A stretch of 35,876 bases of DNA from Polyangiaceae bacterium (lineage in GTDB: Bacteria; Myxococcota_A; Polyangia; Polyangiales; Polyangiaceae): positions 1 through 35,876 of the forward strand of contig JABSRN010000066.1 of assembly GCA_013214025.1 (NCBI GenBank), written 5' to 3'. The notes below the pieces were generated by a model, which searched no databases, was not told the origin of the DNA, and saw only the letters and a list, made by a program, of their open reading frames with translations. Within the stretch, counting starts at the first letter, position 1. Every line of letters starts with the position of its first letter. Position numbers and translations under genes: made by a program. This document shows positions 24,336-32,940 of the stretch, one piece after another.

Positions 24336-26087
24336 TCAGTCCTCGGGGCTCAGCTCGAGGGGGATCCAGAGCGTACGTATTTCGCTCTGTTTGCCCGCGC
24401 GGGTGTATCCCGCCAGTCCATACAAGATATTCCACCAATGGCCGTTGGGGGTTTCACCGTAGGAAAAGAGCGGGAAGATATGGACCTGCCAATCGGTACC
24501 GTGACGCACCGGGCGTTCCTTGTAGAACACATTCCCCACCAGCTGTGTGGTGCTCTCCTTGTCGGCGAAACGCCAGTAGAGGGGAAAGGCGATGGTCGTA
24601 CGGGAATCACGACTCGCAAAGTCCCAAAAGAACGGGGCTGCGACGGTGTGAGTGTCGTAGCCGTTTCGACCTACGTAAAAGAGGGGATGAACGGCAGTGG
24701 ACCAGCCCCGGAGATCGTGGCTGTGCTGAAAGAACGGCGTAACAAACGTTGTTTCGCTGACACCGAAGCGTTTGGAGTTTGCGTAAAGCGGGAAGTAGAC
24801 CTTGGTGTCCTCCCGTGGACTTTCCCGGCTCATGTAGAAGGGAAAGTAGATTTCTTGCTCGAGCTTGATATCCGGATCTCGGTAATGCCACACCAGCGGC
24901 GTGTACATGTCGAGCTGGGTGCGCCCGCGGTAACGCGCGTAACCCCAGGTGACGAAGGTTTTTTCGCCTTTCTCGCCGGTCGCCGATAAGAACAGCGGGT
25001 TAACGAAAAGGGACTCCTGCTCGCCCTGATGACCGTAGTGAAAGAAGGGGAGTAGCGTTGTGTGGCGCTCGTTTTCGCCCCAAAGGCTGTAGTAAAAGGG
25101 AAACACATGAAGGGCCTCTAGGTCCTCCCAGTGTTTGCGATACACGGGGCCGACGACGGTGAGCGAACTCGCCTCGATGTGGTCGTTCGTGTTGTACCAA
25201 AGCAACGGCGGGGCGAGCTTGTAGTCGGAGTGTTCGTCGTGCCCCCAGAAATAGAACGGGGCGATGCCTCGATCTATTTCGTCGGCGGCCTCGTAGTCAC
25301 AGTTGGCGCCAGTTTCCCAAGAACAAAAGTAGGGCCCAAAAACGGTCGTCCCGCCGTCTTCGTCCCAGTTGTTGTACGTGAGCAACGGGGGAATGATGGT
25401 GTAGCCGTTGTTGCCCGGTCGAGTTCCGGTGAAATACAACGGAGCCAACCAGTCGTCGGTCTCCGATACCTCATCGCCGTCCATTTGGCGCCGATTGACG
25501 TAGGGGCCGATCACCGTGGTTCGGCTGTCACGGTCCATCAAGTTCCAATAAACGGGGAATAGAATGTCGTCGTGGTGGTCCGCTGAACGTCGGTTGTAAT
25601 AAATGCCACCGAATAAGCTGGCACGGTCTTCCATTTTTGGGTTGCCGTAACTGGGTTGACGGCGCTCGAACCAGAGCGGGAACAGAGTGCGCAGCTTGAA
25701 GTCGCCGCTGCGTTCTGCGTAATACGGCAGGTACCAGTCCCGCTCTGTTCCTGCCGCTATCGAACGTCCCATTTCCGGCTCATCGAGAGCCATGTCGGAC
25801 CCGATCATTGCCTTGAGTTCATCGTCCATCTCAAGGGGCTTGAGCGGCAGAGTAGGCTCGCCGCCACCCATCAAGGTGTCGCTGGCGCCCGACGCCGCGT
25901 GGGTCACGGGCATGTTCGGATCGACCTTGGGTTTCGCCTTTTTCTTTGCGGTCGCGGGCCGGATGCCGCCCATCCCGCTGCCGCCGGAACCACTCATGCC
26001 TTGGCCGAAAGTGGTATTTTGCGCGTGGGCTGGGATGCCCCCGAGCATGAGGCTCCCAAGGATCAGGCCGGATAGCGCTAGACGCAT
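24336..26087 (-). CDS. Secreted repeat protein rich in F-P-(L/F)-(Y/F)-(Y/W) motifs
   Basis: 583 aa with a signal peptide (LALSGLILGSLMLGGIPAHAQ) and a Gly/Ser-Lys-rich linker. From about residue 115 to the end it is built of some 16-18 short units of about 20-25 residues centred on motifs such as FPVYWNL, APLYFTG, PPLLTYNN, FPFYYSLWG, LPFFHYGH, FPFYMSRES, TPFFQHS, HPLFYVGR and FPLYWRF, often followed by a TT-h-h-G-P strand. The pattern predicts beta-hairpins, perhaps an outer-membrane barrel or propeller. No named family or catalytic motif recognised. ATG 26087 shares TGATG with the hisS stop, so it is coupled to hisS. Confidence 0.72.
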   Translation of the reverse strand: MRLALSGLILGSLMLGGIPAHAQNTTFGQGMSGSGGSGMGGIRPATAKKKAKPKVDPNMPVTHAASGASDTLMGGGEPTLPLKPLEMDDELKAMIGSDMALDEPEMGRSIAAGTERDWYLPYYAERSGDFKLRTLFPLWFERRQPSYGNPKMEDRASLFGGIYYNRRSADHHDDILFPVYWNLMDRDSRTTVIGPYVNRRQMDGDEVSETDDWLAPLYFTGTRPGNNGYTIIPPLLTYNNWDEDGGTTVFGPYFCSWETGANCDYEAADEIDRGIAPFYFWGHDEHSDYKLAPPLLWYNTNDHIEASSLTVVGPVYRKHWEDLEALHVFPFYYSLWGENERHTTLLPFFHYGHQGEQESLFVNPLFLSATGEKGEKTFVTWGYARYRGRTQLDMYTPLVWHYRDPDIKLEQEIYFPFYMSRESPREDTKVYFPLYANSKRFGVSETTFVTPFFQHSHDLRGWSTAVHPLFYVGRNGYDTHTVAAPFFWDFASRDSRTTIAFPLYWRFADKESTTQLVGNVFYKERPVRHGTDWQVHIFPLFSYGETPNGHWWNILYGLAGYTRAGKQSEIRTLWIPLELSPED

Positions 26088-27355
26088 CAAGCTTCGTCCT
26101 CCGACGTCATCAGTGACTGGAGTCGCGCTACGAGCGCCGACAGTTTCACCTCGACAGTCTCGCTCTTCGCTAGATCCTTGAGCTGGGCCCGTCCTTCTTC
26201 GAGTTCGCTCTCTCCGATGACCACGCAGTGGCGGACGCCCAATCCGTTGGCTCGGCGCAGCATGCTCTTTAAGGAGTTGCCCCGACTGTCCACTTCCGTG
26301 CGGACGCCAGCGAGTCGAAGTTGTTTGGCGTGCACGAGTGCCGCGCTGATGGCGGCTTCACCGAGCGGCGCGAAGAAACAGGGCGGGGATGGGGTATCGT
26401 CGGTTTCGGGCATGGCGAGCAAGATGCGCTCGAGACCCATCGCGAATCCGATCGCCGGGACATCGGCTCCGCCCAGGCGTTTGACCAATCCGTCGTAGCG
26501 CCCGCCGCCGACCAAAGTGTTTTGTGCCCCGAGATTGCCGGCATCGCTCTTAATCTCGAAGAGAGTCCGAGTGTAATAATCGAGCCCCCGAACTAGTTTC
26601 GGATCCACCTCGTACTGCATCCCTAAAGCGTCGAGGTGACGCTTTAGTTCGTCCCAGTGGGCGAGGTCTTCTTCTTCGAGACAATCTAGGATTCGGGGTG
26701 CGTTCTCCACGACCGCCTGATCCTTCTCCGACTTGGAATCGAGAATCCGCAGGGGGTTTTTCTCCATCCGCTCCTGGGAGAGCTCGGTCAATTCGTCTTT
26801 GCGGGGGCGCAAATATTCCAACAGGGCCTCGCGATACTTGGCTCGACTGCCGGGCCCCCCGAGGGAGTGGATGCAGACTTTAAGGTCGGGAATTCCTAGC
26901 TCGGTGTAGAGCGACACCAGCATGTCGATCATCTCGGCATCGCTTGCAGGCCCAGCGTCCCCGTAGAGCTCGCAACCAGCTTGATAGAACTGACGATAGC
27001 GACCTCTTTGCGGGCGCTCGGCGCGATACATCGGGGCGATGTAGTACCAGCGGCTCACCGGTTCTTTTGAGTTCACCTTGTGCTGCACATAGGCGCGGAC
27101 GGCACTGGCGGTGAGCTCAGGACGCAGAGTGAGCCGGTCTTTGTGATGTTCGAAGGAGTACATCTCCTTCTGGACCACGTCCGTTACCTCACCGATGGAC
27201 CGTACGAAAAGCTCCGTGGGTTCCACTACGGGTGTACGCAATTCACCGAAACCGTAAGACTCGACGACACGTCGGAATGCGGCTTCCAAACGGTGCCAGC
27301 GCCCGACGGCGTCCGGGAGGATGTCATTCATCCCCTTTACGGCGCGAAACTGCAT
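26087..27355 (-). CDS. hisS: Histidyl-tRNA synthetase
   Basis: 422 aa class II synthetase. FRAVKGMNDILP starts the family; RYRQFYQAGCELYG lies in motif 2, LVRGLDYYTRTLFEI is the HisA motif, and AIGFAMGLERILLAM is motif 3 with the conserved Arg. A C-terminal anticodon-binding domain (VRTEVDSRGNSLKSMLRRAN) completes it. ATG 27355 fits homology. It is coupled at its 3' end to the repeat-protein gene and divergent from ruvX (150-base gap). Confidence 0.97.
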   Translation of the reverse strand: MQFRAVKGMNDILPDAVGRWHRLEAAFRRVVESYGFGELRTPVVEPTELFVRSIGEVTDVVQKEMYSFEHHKDRLTLRPELTASAVRAYVQHKVNSKEPVSRWYYIAPMYRAERPQRGRYRQFYQAGCELYGDAGPASDAEMIDMLVSLYTELGIPDLKVCIHSLGGPGSRAKYREALLEYLRPRKDELTELSQERMEKNPLRILDSKSEKDQAVVENAPRILDCLEEEDLAHWDELKRHLDALGMQYEVDPKLVRGLDYYTRTLFEIKSDAGNLGAQNTLVGGGRYDGLVKRLGGADVPAIGFAMGLERILLAMPETDDTPSPPCFFAPLGEAAISAALVHAKQLRLAGVRTEVDSRGNSLKSMLRRANGLGVRHCVVIGESELEEGRAQLKDLAKSETVEVKLSALVARLQSLMTSEDEA

Positions 27356-27505
27356 GATTTCTCTTGGGAAAGCGGGACCTCGATGGCCCCGAAACCTCCG
27401 GGCTTATCCGCTTTTGCGGGGCTTCGGTCAAGGACTGTGACCCGCACATTGTGACAGAAAAGCGGGCCGCAGGCCGGGGTTGTCAAAGCGTGCTAAGTCG
27501 AGTGG

Positions 27506-27916
27506 GTGAAAGCTGCGGGAATCGACTTCGGAAGCGTGCGGATCGGGCTCGCTGTGGCCGATGACTTGGGATCTCTCGCTCACCCACGGCCGTTCGTCGA
27601 TGGCCGCGACCGGAAACGTGCTCTGGCGGCACTCGCGGAGTTCGCAAAGTCTGAGAATATTGAGGTCTTTGTGCTGGGTTTGCCTCGGACCTTGTCCGGC
27701 CGGGAGAGCCAATCAACCCGAGCCGCCAGACAGTTTGCCCGGCAGATCCAGAAGGCGACAGGTCTTCCCGTGGAGATGGTGGACGAATGGTTGAGCACCA
27801 AACAGGCGCTGGATCGGCTACGCGACCAGGGCATCAATGCCAAAGGGGCAAAGTCTCGAGTCGATAGCGCGGCGGCGGCGATCATCCTGCAGTCCTGGTT
27901 AGACGGTCGTCGCTGA
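27506..27916 (+). CDS. ruvX: Putative pre-16S rRNA nuclease / Holliday-junction resolvase-like (YqgF)
   Basis: 136 aa RNase H-fold protein, the usual length. GIDFGSVRIGLAVAD carries the first catalytic Asp, VFVLGLPRTLSG and VEMVDEWLSTKQA the second acidic site, and SRVDSAAAAIILQSWL the last Asp. It processes the 5' end of 16S rRNA in E. coli. GTG 27506 is the start by homology. mltG commonly follows ruvX in bacteria, and does so here after an inserted lipoprotein remnant. A 12-bp inverted repeat covers its stop. Confidence 0.93.
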   Translation: MKAAGIDFGSVRIGLAVADDLGSLAHPRPFVDGRDRKRALAALAEFAKSENIEVFVLGLPRTLSGRESQSTRAARQFARQIQKATGLPVEMVDEWLSTKQALDRLRDQGINAKGAKSRVDSAAAAIILQSWLDGRR

Positions 27917-27952
27917 CGGCCACCGAGCGTCCGTAGGGTTCCGTCAGCGACG
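27908..27952 (+). terminator. 12-bp inverted repeat across the ruvX stop
   Basis: CGTCGCTGACGG (27908-27919) and CCGTCAGCGACG (27941-27952) are exact reverse complements with a 21-base loop. The TGA of ruvX is inside the left arm. No T-run follows. Confidence 0.5.
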
Positions 27953-28311
27953 CCGCTCCAGCAGTGCCGGGACCCAATCGTTTCCGCTCTTGAGCGTCGC
28001 GCGATCCTCGGAGACCCGCGTGGCTCGATTGGCTGCGCTCTCGATCTGCCGCGCACGCACCACACCGCGGGTTAGCACCGGGAGGATCTACAACGAGAGT
28101 CGCACGAATGCGGGAGGATCTCCGGGGACTCGCGCGGCGCCCTGTGCCCGGCAAGCGCTTCGCTTCGTTCTTGAATAGTAGGGCTTACCGGACCTTGCCG
28201 GACGTCGGCGTGACGCGCGTTCATGCGGAGCGCCCGGGGCCGAGGGCCTGTCGGCTTCCAGGCTCACTCCGTGATTGACGCGGCCGGTATTGCCTCATCA
28301 TCCTGACTTAG
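27953..28311. other. Gap of about 360 bases without a convincing gene
   Basis: Between ruvX and the lipoprotein remnant. No open frame shows protein-like composition. Near the right end TTGACG followed after 17 bases by TCATCC is a weak plus-strand promoter candidate (about 28275-28303). Confidence 0.4.
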
Positions 28312-29004
28312 ATGCCCCTCCTAGGAGGCCTTGTAGATCGTTTCGCGGGCGCGAGTGTGCGCGTCCTGGGCCGGGTTTTGCCGATGTGTCTCGCCCTGGG
28401 TGCGTGCACCGGTATCTTGAACATTGACGAAGAACACATCGAGGGCTACCCCGCACTGACCACCACCGACTCCGACACGGGAGTCGAGCCGGATTCATCG
28501 GTCCCGGCACCGCGTCGCCCTCCCGATATTCCCGAGGCGGGAGCCGACGGCGGCAGCGAGGTCGACAGCGGTGCCCATCTGGAGTGTCCGGAAGGCATGC
28601 CCCTCGTGTCCGGCTTGCGTGGGGCGCCGTCAGATCTTGCACGGTGACGTCGCCGAATTCGAGAGCGGAACGTTGGATGCCTGTTGGTATCGCCCGGTCG
28701 CGGACCTGTCGAGGAGCGAAGAATCCATCTCCGTGCCCCTGGCGTTCGCCAGTTGTTACTGCGAACGCCAGGGGCAACACCTGTGCACGGCGCGCTTACG
28801 ACAATGGACGTCAGCGTGTGAGGCGTACGTCGCTGACCACATGTTGGACGGCCGAGCGGAGTGGGTCGACAAAGCTGACTGTGATGGAGAGACTTGCTCG
28901 GACGAGCGTGCACGTAGCGGAGCGGTTTGTACTGCCCCCACGACTCTGGCTGGTTCGCGAGCTACGAATTCCGCTGTTGCAGCGAACCGACGGTGGCGAA
29001 GTAG
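28312..29004 (+). pseudogene. FGE-sulfatase-like lipoprotein, frameshifted
   Basis: Frame 1 from ATG 28312 gives a lipoprotein (signal ending in CLALGAC, acidic linker, then HLECPEGMPLVSG) but stops at 28645-28647. Frame 2 continues from about 28625: DVAEFESGTLDACW, CYCERQGQHLC, DHMLDGRAEWVD, CDGETC. Near 28936 the protein returns to frame 1: PHDSGWFASYEFRCCSEP, stop TAG 29002-29004. The order CPEGM ... YCxxxGxxLC ... EWVD ... FRCC is that of FGE (SUMF1)-domain lipoproteins of Myxococcota. The second shift fits loss of one C from the C-run at 28935-28939. The central FGE region is short or missing. Probably non-functional unless the sequence is in error. Confidence 0.65.
28734..28776. repeat. 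Perfect 16-bp palindrome inside the frameshifted lipoprotein gene
   Basis: TGCCCCTGGCGTTCGC (28734-28749) and GCGAACGCCAGGGGCA (28761-28776) are exact reverse complements around an 11-base loop. It lies mid-gene between the two frameshifts, encoding VPLAFASCYCERQGQ, so it is not a terminator by position. Confidence 0.8.
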
Positions 29005-29141
29005 GCTCTGCACCGGATCGGGGCAGGGGGCCGCTAGCGGCAGCCGGCCGAGCATTCGTTATCGGGGGGAGATTGTGCGGGTTACGGACTTTGCGGCCCG
29101 GTGGTACAAGGCAAGAGTCGCCTACGCGGCGGCCAATAGCC

Positions 29142-30410
29142 ATGAGCGTCGACACAACTAAGGACCCAGTTCGTCAGCCCAAGCGGCGGAGGCGACGTCG
29201 ACGGACCTCCGCGAGTGGTCGCGGGGAATCGTCCAGCCGGACGGAGGCCTCCAAGCGCGCCTCGCCAACTAAGAGACGCCCAGCGAAGCGCCCTCGTGAT
29301 TCCGGAACCGGCCCGCGACGGCACCACAAAAAGACCTCGTGGGGGCTGCGGCTATTCGTGCTCACGATCCTTATCGGGTTGGGCTTCGCGGGGGTTGTCA
29401 TCCAACGCGCGATGGCGCCGAAGCCCACGGCGTCCGGCCGACAGCCGGCTCGGTTCCTTCGCTTTGTCGTAGATCCTGATTGGGATTCCGAGCAGGTCGC
29501 CCAAGAGCTCCAGTCGGCGGGCTTGTTAGACGACCCCCAGGTGTTCCACGCCTTGGTCGCGCTGAGCCCCGATGACCTTCCCTCCGGAGAGCACTGGTTG
29601 ACCCACGGACTGAGTGTCCTCGACCTGTACCAGCAGCTCGCCCGCGGCAATGGTCGCGACAGCGCACGCGTCACCCTTCCGGAGGGTTGGGACAGCTTTC
29701 AGATGGCCGAACGTTTCGAGAAGCTCGGGATTTGCTCGGCTCACAGTTTTCGGGCAGCCGTAAGGGATCCCGACGTGCTGGGTGAGCTAGGCCTCGCTCT
29801 CACGAGCGCGGAAGGTCACCTGTTCCCGGAAACCTACGATTTCCATCTCAATAGCCCTGCCCGTACCGTTGTGGTTCGTCTCGGGAAAGAGGCGCGCTGG
29901 CGCATGGACGCCCTACTAGGGCAACATCGCAAGCAGTTCGATGAACTGCGACAACGCTTCCGCTGGGGCGCCCAGGAGCTGATCATCCTAGCGTCGGTGA
30001 TCGAACGAGAAACTGGCCTGGAGCTCGAACGTCCGATTGTCGCGAGTGTTTTCTTGAACCGGCTTTCCGATCCCGACTTTCGCCCCCGGCGGAGCTTGGG
30101 ATCGGACCCGACCGCGCTCTACGGATGCAAACTCCACGGCAATTCCCTGGAAAGCTGCGATTCCGACACGAAGCGGGTAACCCCCGAAATGCTGCGGGAT
30201 GCCAAAAACCCGTACAACACCTACAGACATTCAGGCTTGCCGCCGGGACCGGTCGGCAACCCTGGGGAAGCCGCGTTGCTCGCCGTCCTCAACCCGGCAA
30301 AATCAGAGTACTTCTTCTTTGTGGCGGATGGCCACGGCGGGCACAAATTTAGCCGAACATTTGCGGAACATGAGGCCGCGATCGGGCCGTCGCCAAAGGA
30401 CCTCAAGTAG
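29142..30410 (+). CDS. mltG: Endolytic murein transglycosylase MltG
   Basis: 422 aa. A strongly basic cytoplasmic N-terminus (RRRRRRR and a KR-rich tail of about 65 residues, longer than usual) is followed by one membrane segment (LFVLTILIGLGFAGVVI) and the periplasmic YceG domain. The catalytic Glu is E288 in ASVIERETG; HLFPETYDFH, VTPEMLRDAKNPYNTYRHSGLPPGPVGNPG and NPAKSEYFFFVADGHGGHKFS are family signatures. It cleaves nascent glycan strands and helps set chain length. ATG 29142 is chosen; the open frame upstream overlaps the lipoprotein remnant and is non-homologous. Confidence 0.93.
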   Translation: MSVDTTKDPVRQPKRRRRRRRTSASGRGESSSRTEASKRASPTKRRPAKRPRDSGTGPRRHHKKTSWGLRLFVLTILIGLGFAGVVIQRAMAPKPTASGRQPARFLRFVVDPDWDSEQVAQELQSAGLLDDPQVFHALVALSPDDLPSGEHWLTHGLSVLDLYQQLARGNGRDSARVTLPEGWDSFQMAERFEKLGICSAHSFRAAVRDPDVLGELGLALTSAEGHLFPETYDFHLNSPARTVVVRLGKEARWRMDALLGQHRKQFDELRQRFRWGAQELIILASVIERETGLELERPIVASVFLNRLSDPDFRPRRSLGSDPTALYGCKLHGNSLESCDSDTKRVTPEMLRDAKNPYNTYRHSGLPPGPVGNPGEAALLAVLNPAKSEYFFFVADGHGGHKFSRTFAEHEAAIGPSPKDLK

Positions 30411-30444
30411 TCGCTTCCCACAGCGCCTGTGCGGCGGTACTAGG

Positions 30445-30458
30445 CGCTCATATGAGCG
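30445..30458. repeat. 14-bp perfect palindrome covering the tkt start codon
   Basis: CGCTCATATGAGCG reads the same on both strands and contains ATG 30452-30454. It could be an operator, or a small RNA stem at the start codon. Chance cannot be excluded. Confidence 0.4.
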
Positions 30459-32413
30459 ATTTCGATACTGCCGTCAGCACCGTTCAGTTTCTCTCCGCGG
30501 ATGCCGTTGAATCGGCAGGTTGCGGGCATCCCGGGACGCCTATGGCTCTCGCCGGGATCGCCACAGAATTATTTCTGAAGCAGCTCCGCCACAATCCGGA
30601 CGACCCGAGCTGGCCCAACCGAGACCGCTTCGTGTTGTCCTGTGGGCACGCCTCGATGCTCATCTATTCGATGCTTCATCTCTCGGGTTACGCTCTGAGC
30701 CATGACGACATCAAGAACTTCCGTCAGCTCGACTCCAAGACTCCCGGCCACCCTGAGTACGGTCATACCGCCGGAGTCGAAACCACGACTGGGCCTCTCG
30801 GACAGGGCGTGGGCAATGCCGTAGGAATGGCCTTGGCATCCAAGTTGATGGGCGAGCGCGTCAATGGCGACAAGACGCTCATCGACTATCGCGTGTTTTG
30901 CATCGCCTCAGACGGCGACTTGATGGAGGGCGTGGCGTCCGAGGCCGCTAGTATTGCGGGTCATTTAGGATTGGGGAACTTGATCGTCATCTGGGACGAC
31001 AACAAGATCACCATCGACGGCACAACAGAGATCAGCTTCGGGGAAGACGTGGCTGCGCGTTTTGAGGCCTACGGTTGGCACATCCAAAAGGTCGATGGGC
31101 ACAACCCTGATCAGGTGCACGAAGCTCTCGAAGTCGCCAAGACCGAGACCGATAAACCCAGCCTAATCGTCGCCCGGACACACATCGCCATCGGCGCACC
31201 CAATTTGCAGGATACGTCGAAGGCCCACGGCGCCGCCTTGGGAGCCGATGAGATTGCCGCCACCAAGAAGGCCGCAGGCTGGCCGCTGGAGCCCGCATTC
31301 CACGTGCCGGACGAGGTGTATTCGCTATACAAGAAGCGAAAAGAGGAACTTCAAGGCGACTACAAGGCATGGATGTCCGGTGTAGCGTCGCTGTCCGGAG
31401 AGCAGGCAGACGCCTGGATGAAGTTCAACGACCGTTCCGCGCCCGAGGGGCTGCTCGACCAGCTCAGTGCGGTGATTCCCGCCGATACCAAAGGCGCCAC
31501 CCGCGGCCATTCCAACGCGATCCAGCAGAAGGCGGCCGAACTGGTTCCGCAATTGGTCGGTGGTTCTGCCGACCTCGCTTGTTCCGTGAAGACGACGCTC
31601 AAGGGGGCCGGCGACATCGGCAAGGGCGCCTTCGCCGGGCGAAACATGCACTACGGAATCCGCGAACACGGGATGGGTTCCATCAACAACGGGCTGGCGC
31701 TTTCAGGCTTTATCCCGTTCTCGTCCACCTTCCTGATCTTTAGCGACTACATGCGGCCGACGATTCGTCTAGCGGCCATGATGAAGCAGCAGGCTCTGTA
31801 CATCTTCTCCCACGACTCGGTGTTCCTCGGAGAGGATGGCCCCACCCATCAGCCCGTAGAGCAGCTCTGGAGCCTGCGTCTGATTCCGGGACTCGATGTA
31901 ATTCGTCCTGCCGATGCTGTGGAAACGGCCGCGGCGTGGACGCACGCACTCGAGCGGCAGGACGGACCGACGGCTTTGTCGCTGAGTCGTCACAATTTGC
32001 CACCCATCCAGAGGTCCGCGGACTTTTCGCCAGCAGACATCCTGAAAGGCGCCTATGTCGTACAACACGCGGACAACGCAGACTTCGTGCTAATCGGCAC
32101 CGGCAGCGAACTTCACATCGCGGTGGAGGCAGCCGAACTCGTCAGAGCGAAGGGCAAGTCCGTACGAATTGTGTCGGCCCCCTGCGTGGATGCCTTCCTG
32201 CGACTTCCGGCGGCAGAACAGAACGCGATTCTCGGTTCTGGGCGACGAGTGTCCGTGGAAGCCGGCGCGACCCTCGGTTGGCGCCGCATTGTGGGGCTGG
32301 ACGGGCTGTGTGTCGGAGTCGACGACTTCGGTATGTCCGCGCCTGCCGCGCAGATTGCTGAACGTTTGGGGCTCACGGCAGTCGCCGTCGCCGAGAAAAT
32401 TCTGGCGTCCTAA
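30452..32413 (+). CDS. tkt: Transketolase
   Basis: 653 aa thiamine-diphosphate enzyme of the non-oxidative pentose phosphate pathway. GCGHPGTPMALA, HASMLIYSMLHLSGY, TTGPLGQGVGNAVGMA and the ThDP motif GDGDLMEG-type (SDGDLMEGVASEAASIAGHLGLGNLIVIWDDN) are present, as are HDSVFLGEDGPTHQPVEQ and RPADAVETAAAW of the pyrimidine domain. A C-terminal domain completes it. ATG 30452 lies inside a palindrome and has no strong Shine-Dalgarno. Probably separate from mltG (41-base gap). Its stop overlaps a small convergent frame by four bases. Confidence 0.96.
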   Translation: MSDFDTAVSTVQFLSADAVESAGCGHPGTPMALAGIATELFLKQLRHNPDDPSWPNRDRFVLSCGHASMLIYSMLHLSGYALSHDDIKNFRQLDSKTPGHPEYGHTAGVETTTGPLGQGVGNAVGMALASKLMGERVNGDKTLIDYRVFCIASDGDLMEGVASEAASIAGHLGLGNLIVIWDDNKITIDGTTEISFGEDVAARFEAYGWHIQKVDGHNPDQVHEALEVAKTETDKPSLIVARTHIAIGAPNLQDTSKAHGAALGADEIAATKKAAGWPLEPAFHVPDEVYSLYKKRKEELQGDYKAWMSGVASLSGEQADAWMKFNDRSAPEGLLDQLSAVIPADTKGATRGHSNAIQQKAAELVPQLVGGSADLACSVKTTLKGAGDIGKGAFAGRNMHYGIREHGMGSINNGLALSGFIPFSSTFLIFSDYMRPTIRLAAMMKQQALYIFSHDSVFLGEDGPTHQPVEQLWSLRLIPGLDVIRPADAVETAAAWTHALERQDGPTALSLSRHNLPPIQRSADFSPADILKGAYVVQHADNADFVLIGTGSELHIAVEAAELVRAKGKSVRIVSAPCVDAFLRLPAAEQNAILGSGRRVSVEAGATLGWRRIVGLDGLCVGVDDFGMSAPAAQIAERLGLTAVAVAEKILAS

Positions 32414-32601
32414 AGCCGGTCTCCGAGATCAGACCGGGTCGACGCAGCCGCATTGTTCTCGATGACGGGGCGACGCCGATTGTAGGCCCGCAGCACGCGC
32501 GCATGGGGTTTGAAGGGAAGCCCGGAGGCGAAGTTGCGCTCTTCTTGGGCGTTCGAGAAACCTTGCCCGATCGCAACCACACGAACGCCTGCGCGACGCA
32601 C
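32410..32601 (-). CDS. Unrecognised 63-aa open frame, possibly a gene remnant
   Basis: From GTG 32601. The product (VVAIGQGFSNAQEERNFASGL, then RRRPVIENNAAA) has plausible protein composition but no family I recognise and no signal or membrane segment. A stop in the same frame lies just upstream (32616-32614), so it may be the C-terminal end of a broken gene. Its stop overlaps the tkt stop by four bases, the same geometry as otsAB/argC. Low confidence. Confidence 0.3.
   Translation of the reverse strand: MRRAGVRVVAIGQGFSNAQEERNFASGLPFKPHARVLRAYNRRRPVIENNAAASTRSDLGDRL
32416..32437. terminator. Small hairpin after transketolase
   Basis: CCGGTCT (32416-32422) and AGACCGG (32431-32437) pair as a 7-bp stem with an 8-base loop, three bases after the tkt stop. 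No T-run follows; weak terminator candidate. Confidence 0.35.
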
Positions 32602-32760
32602 ATGGAGCGCACGTCAGTATCGACCCGAGTCGCGTCGTGAGAATCCGCCCGATTGTCGCTAGCGATGCGTCACAGCTTGGCAAAGTAATGGAACAGTCAC
32701 GGTTTTGTTGGAATTGAAGTGCGTCATTCGTCGGAGCCAACGGTGGGCGGAGACACATCA

Positions 32761-32940
32761 ATGACGGCGAGAGCGCGTTTGGTTTTGCAAGCGAGAGAGT
32801 CTCGATTGGCGATCGTCGTGCGCTCGCGTACGCAACTCGTGTCCGGCAGCCGAACTGAAAAAGCTGCTCACGCGTGCGGCGGTTGGTTCGCTCAATTGCA
32901 GGAAGGTTTTGGCGTTAGTGACTTCCTGTGTAAGATATGA
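32761..32940 (+). CDS. Small 59-aa open frame coupled to the DUF433 gene
   Basis: ATG 32761 follows GGCGGAG at a good distance, and its TGA overlaps the next gene's ATG (ATGA). The product is basic at the N-terminus (TARARLVLQARESRLAIVV) with no known domain. It could be a toxin-antitoxin partner or a chance frame. Confidence 0.3.
   Translation: MTARARLVLQARESRLAIVVRSRTQLVSGSRTEKAAHACGGWFAQLQEGFGVSDFLCKI

Noticed and set aside
28584-29141. N-terminal extension of mltG
   Set aside because: Basic, non-homologous reading inside the lipoprotein remnant; ATG 29142 gives a normal MltG architecture.
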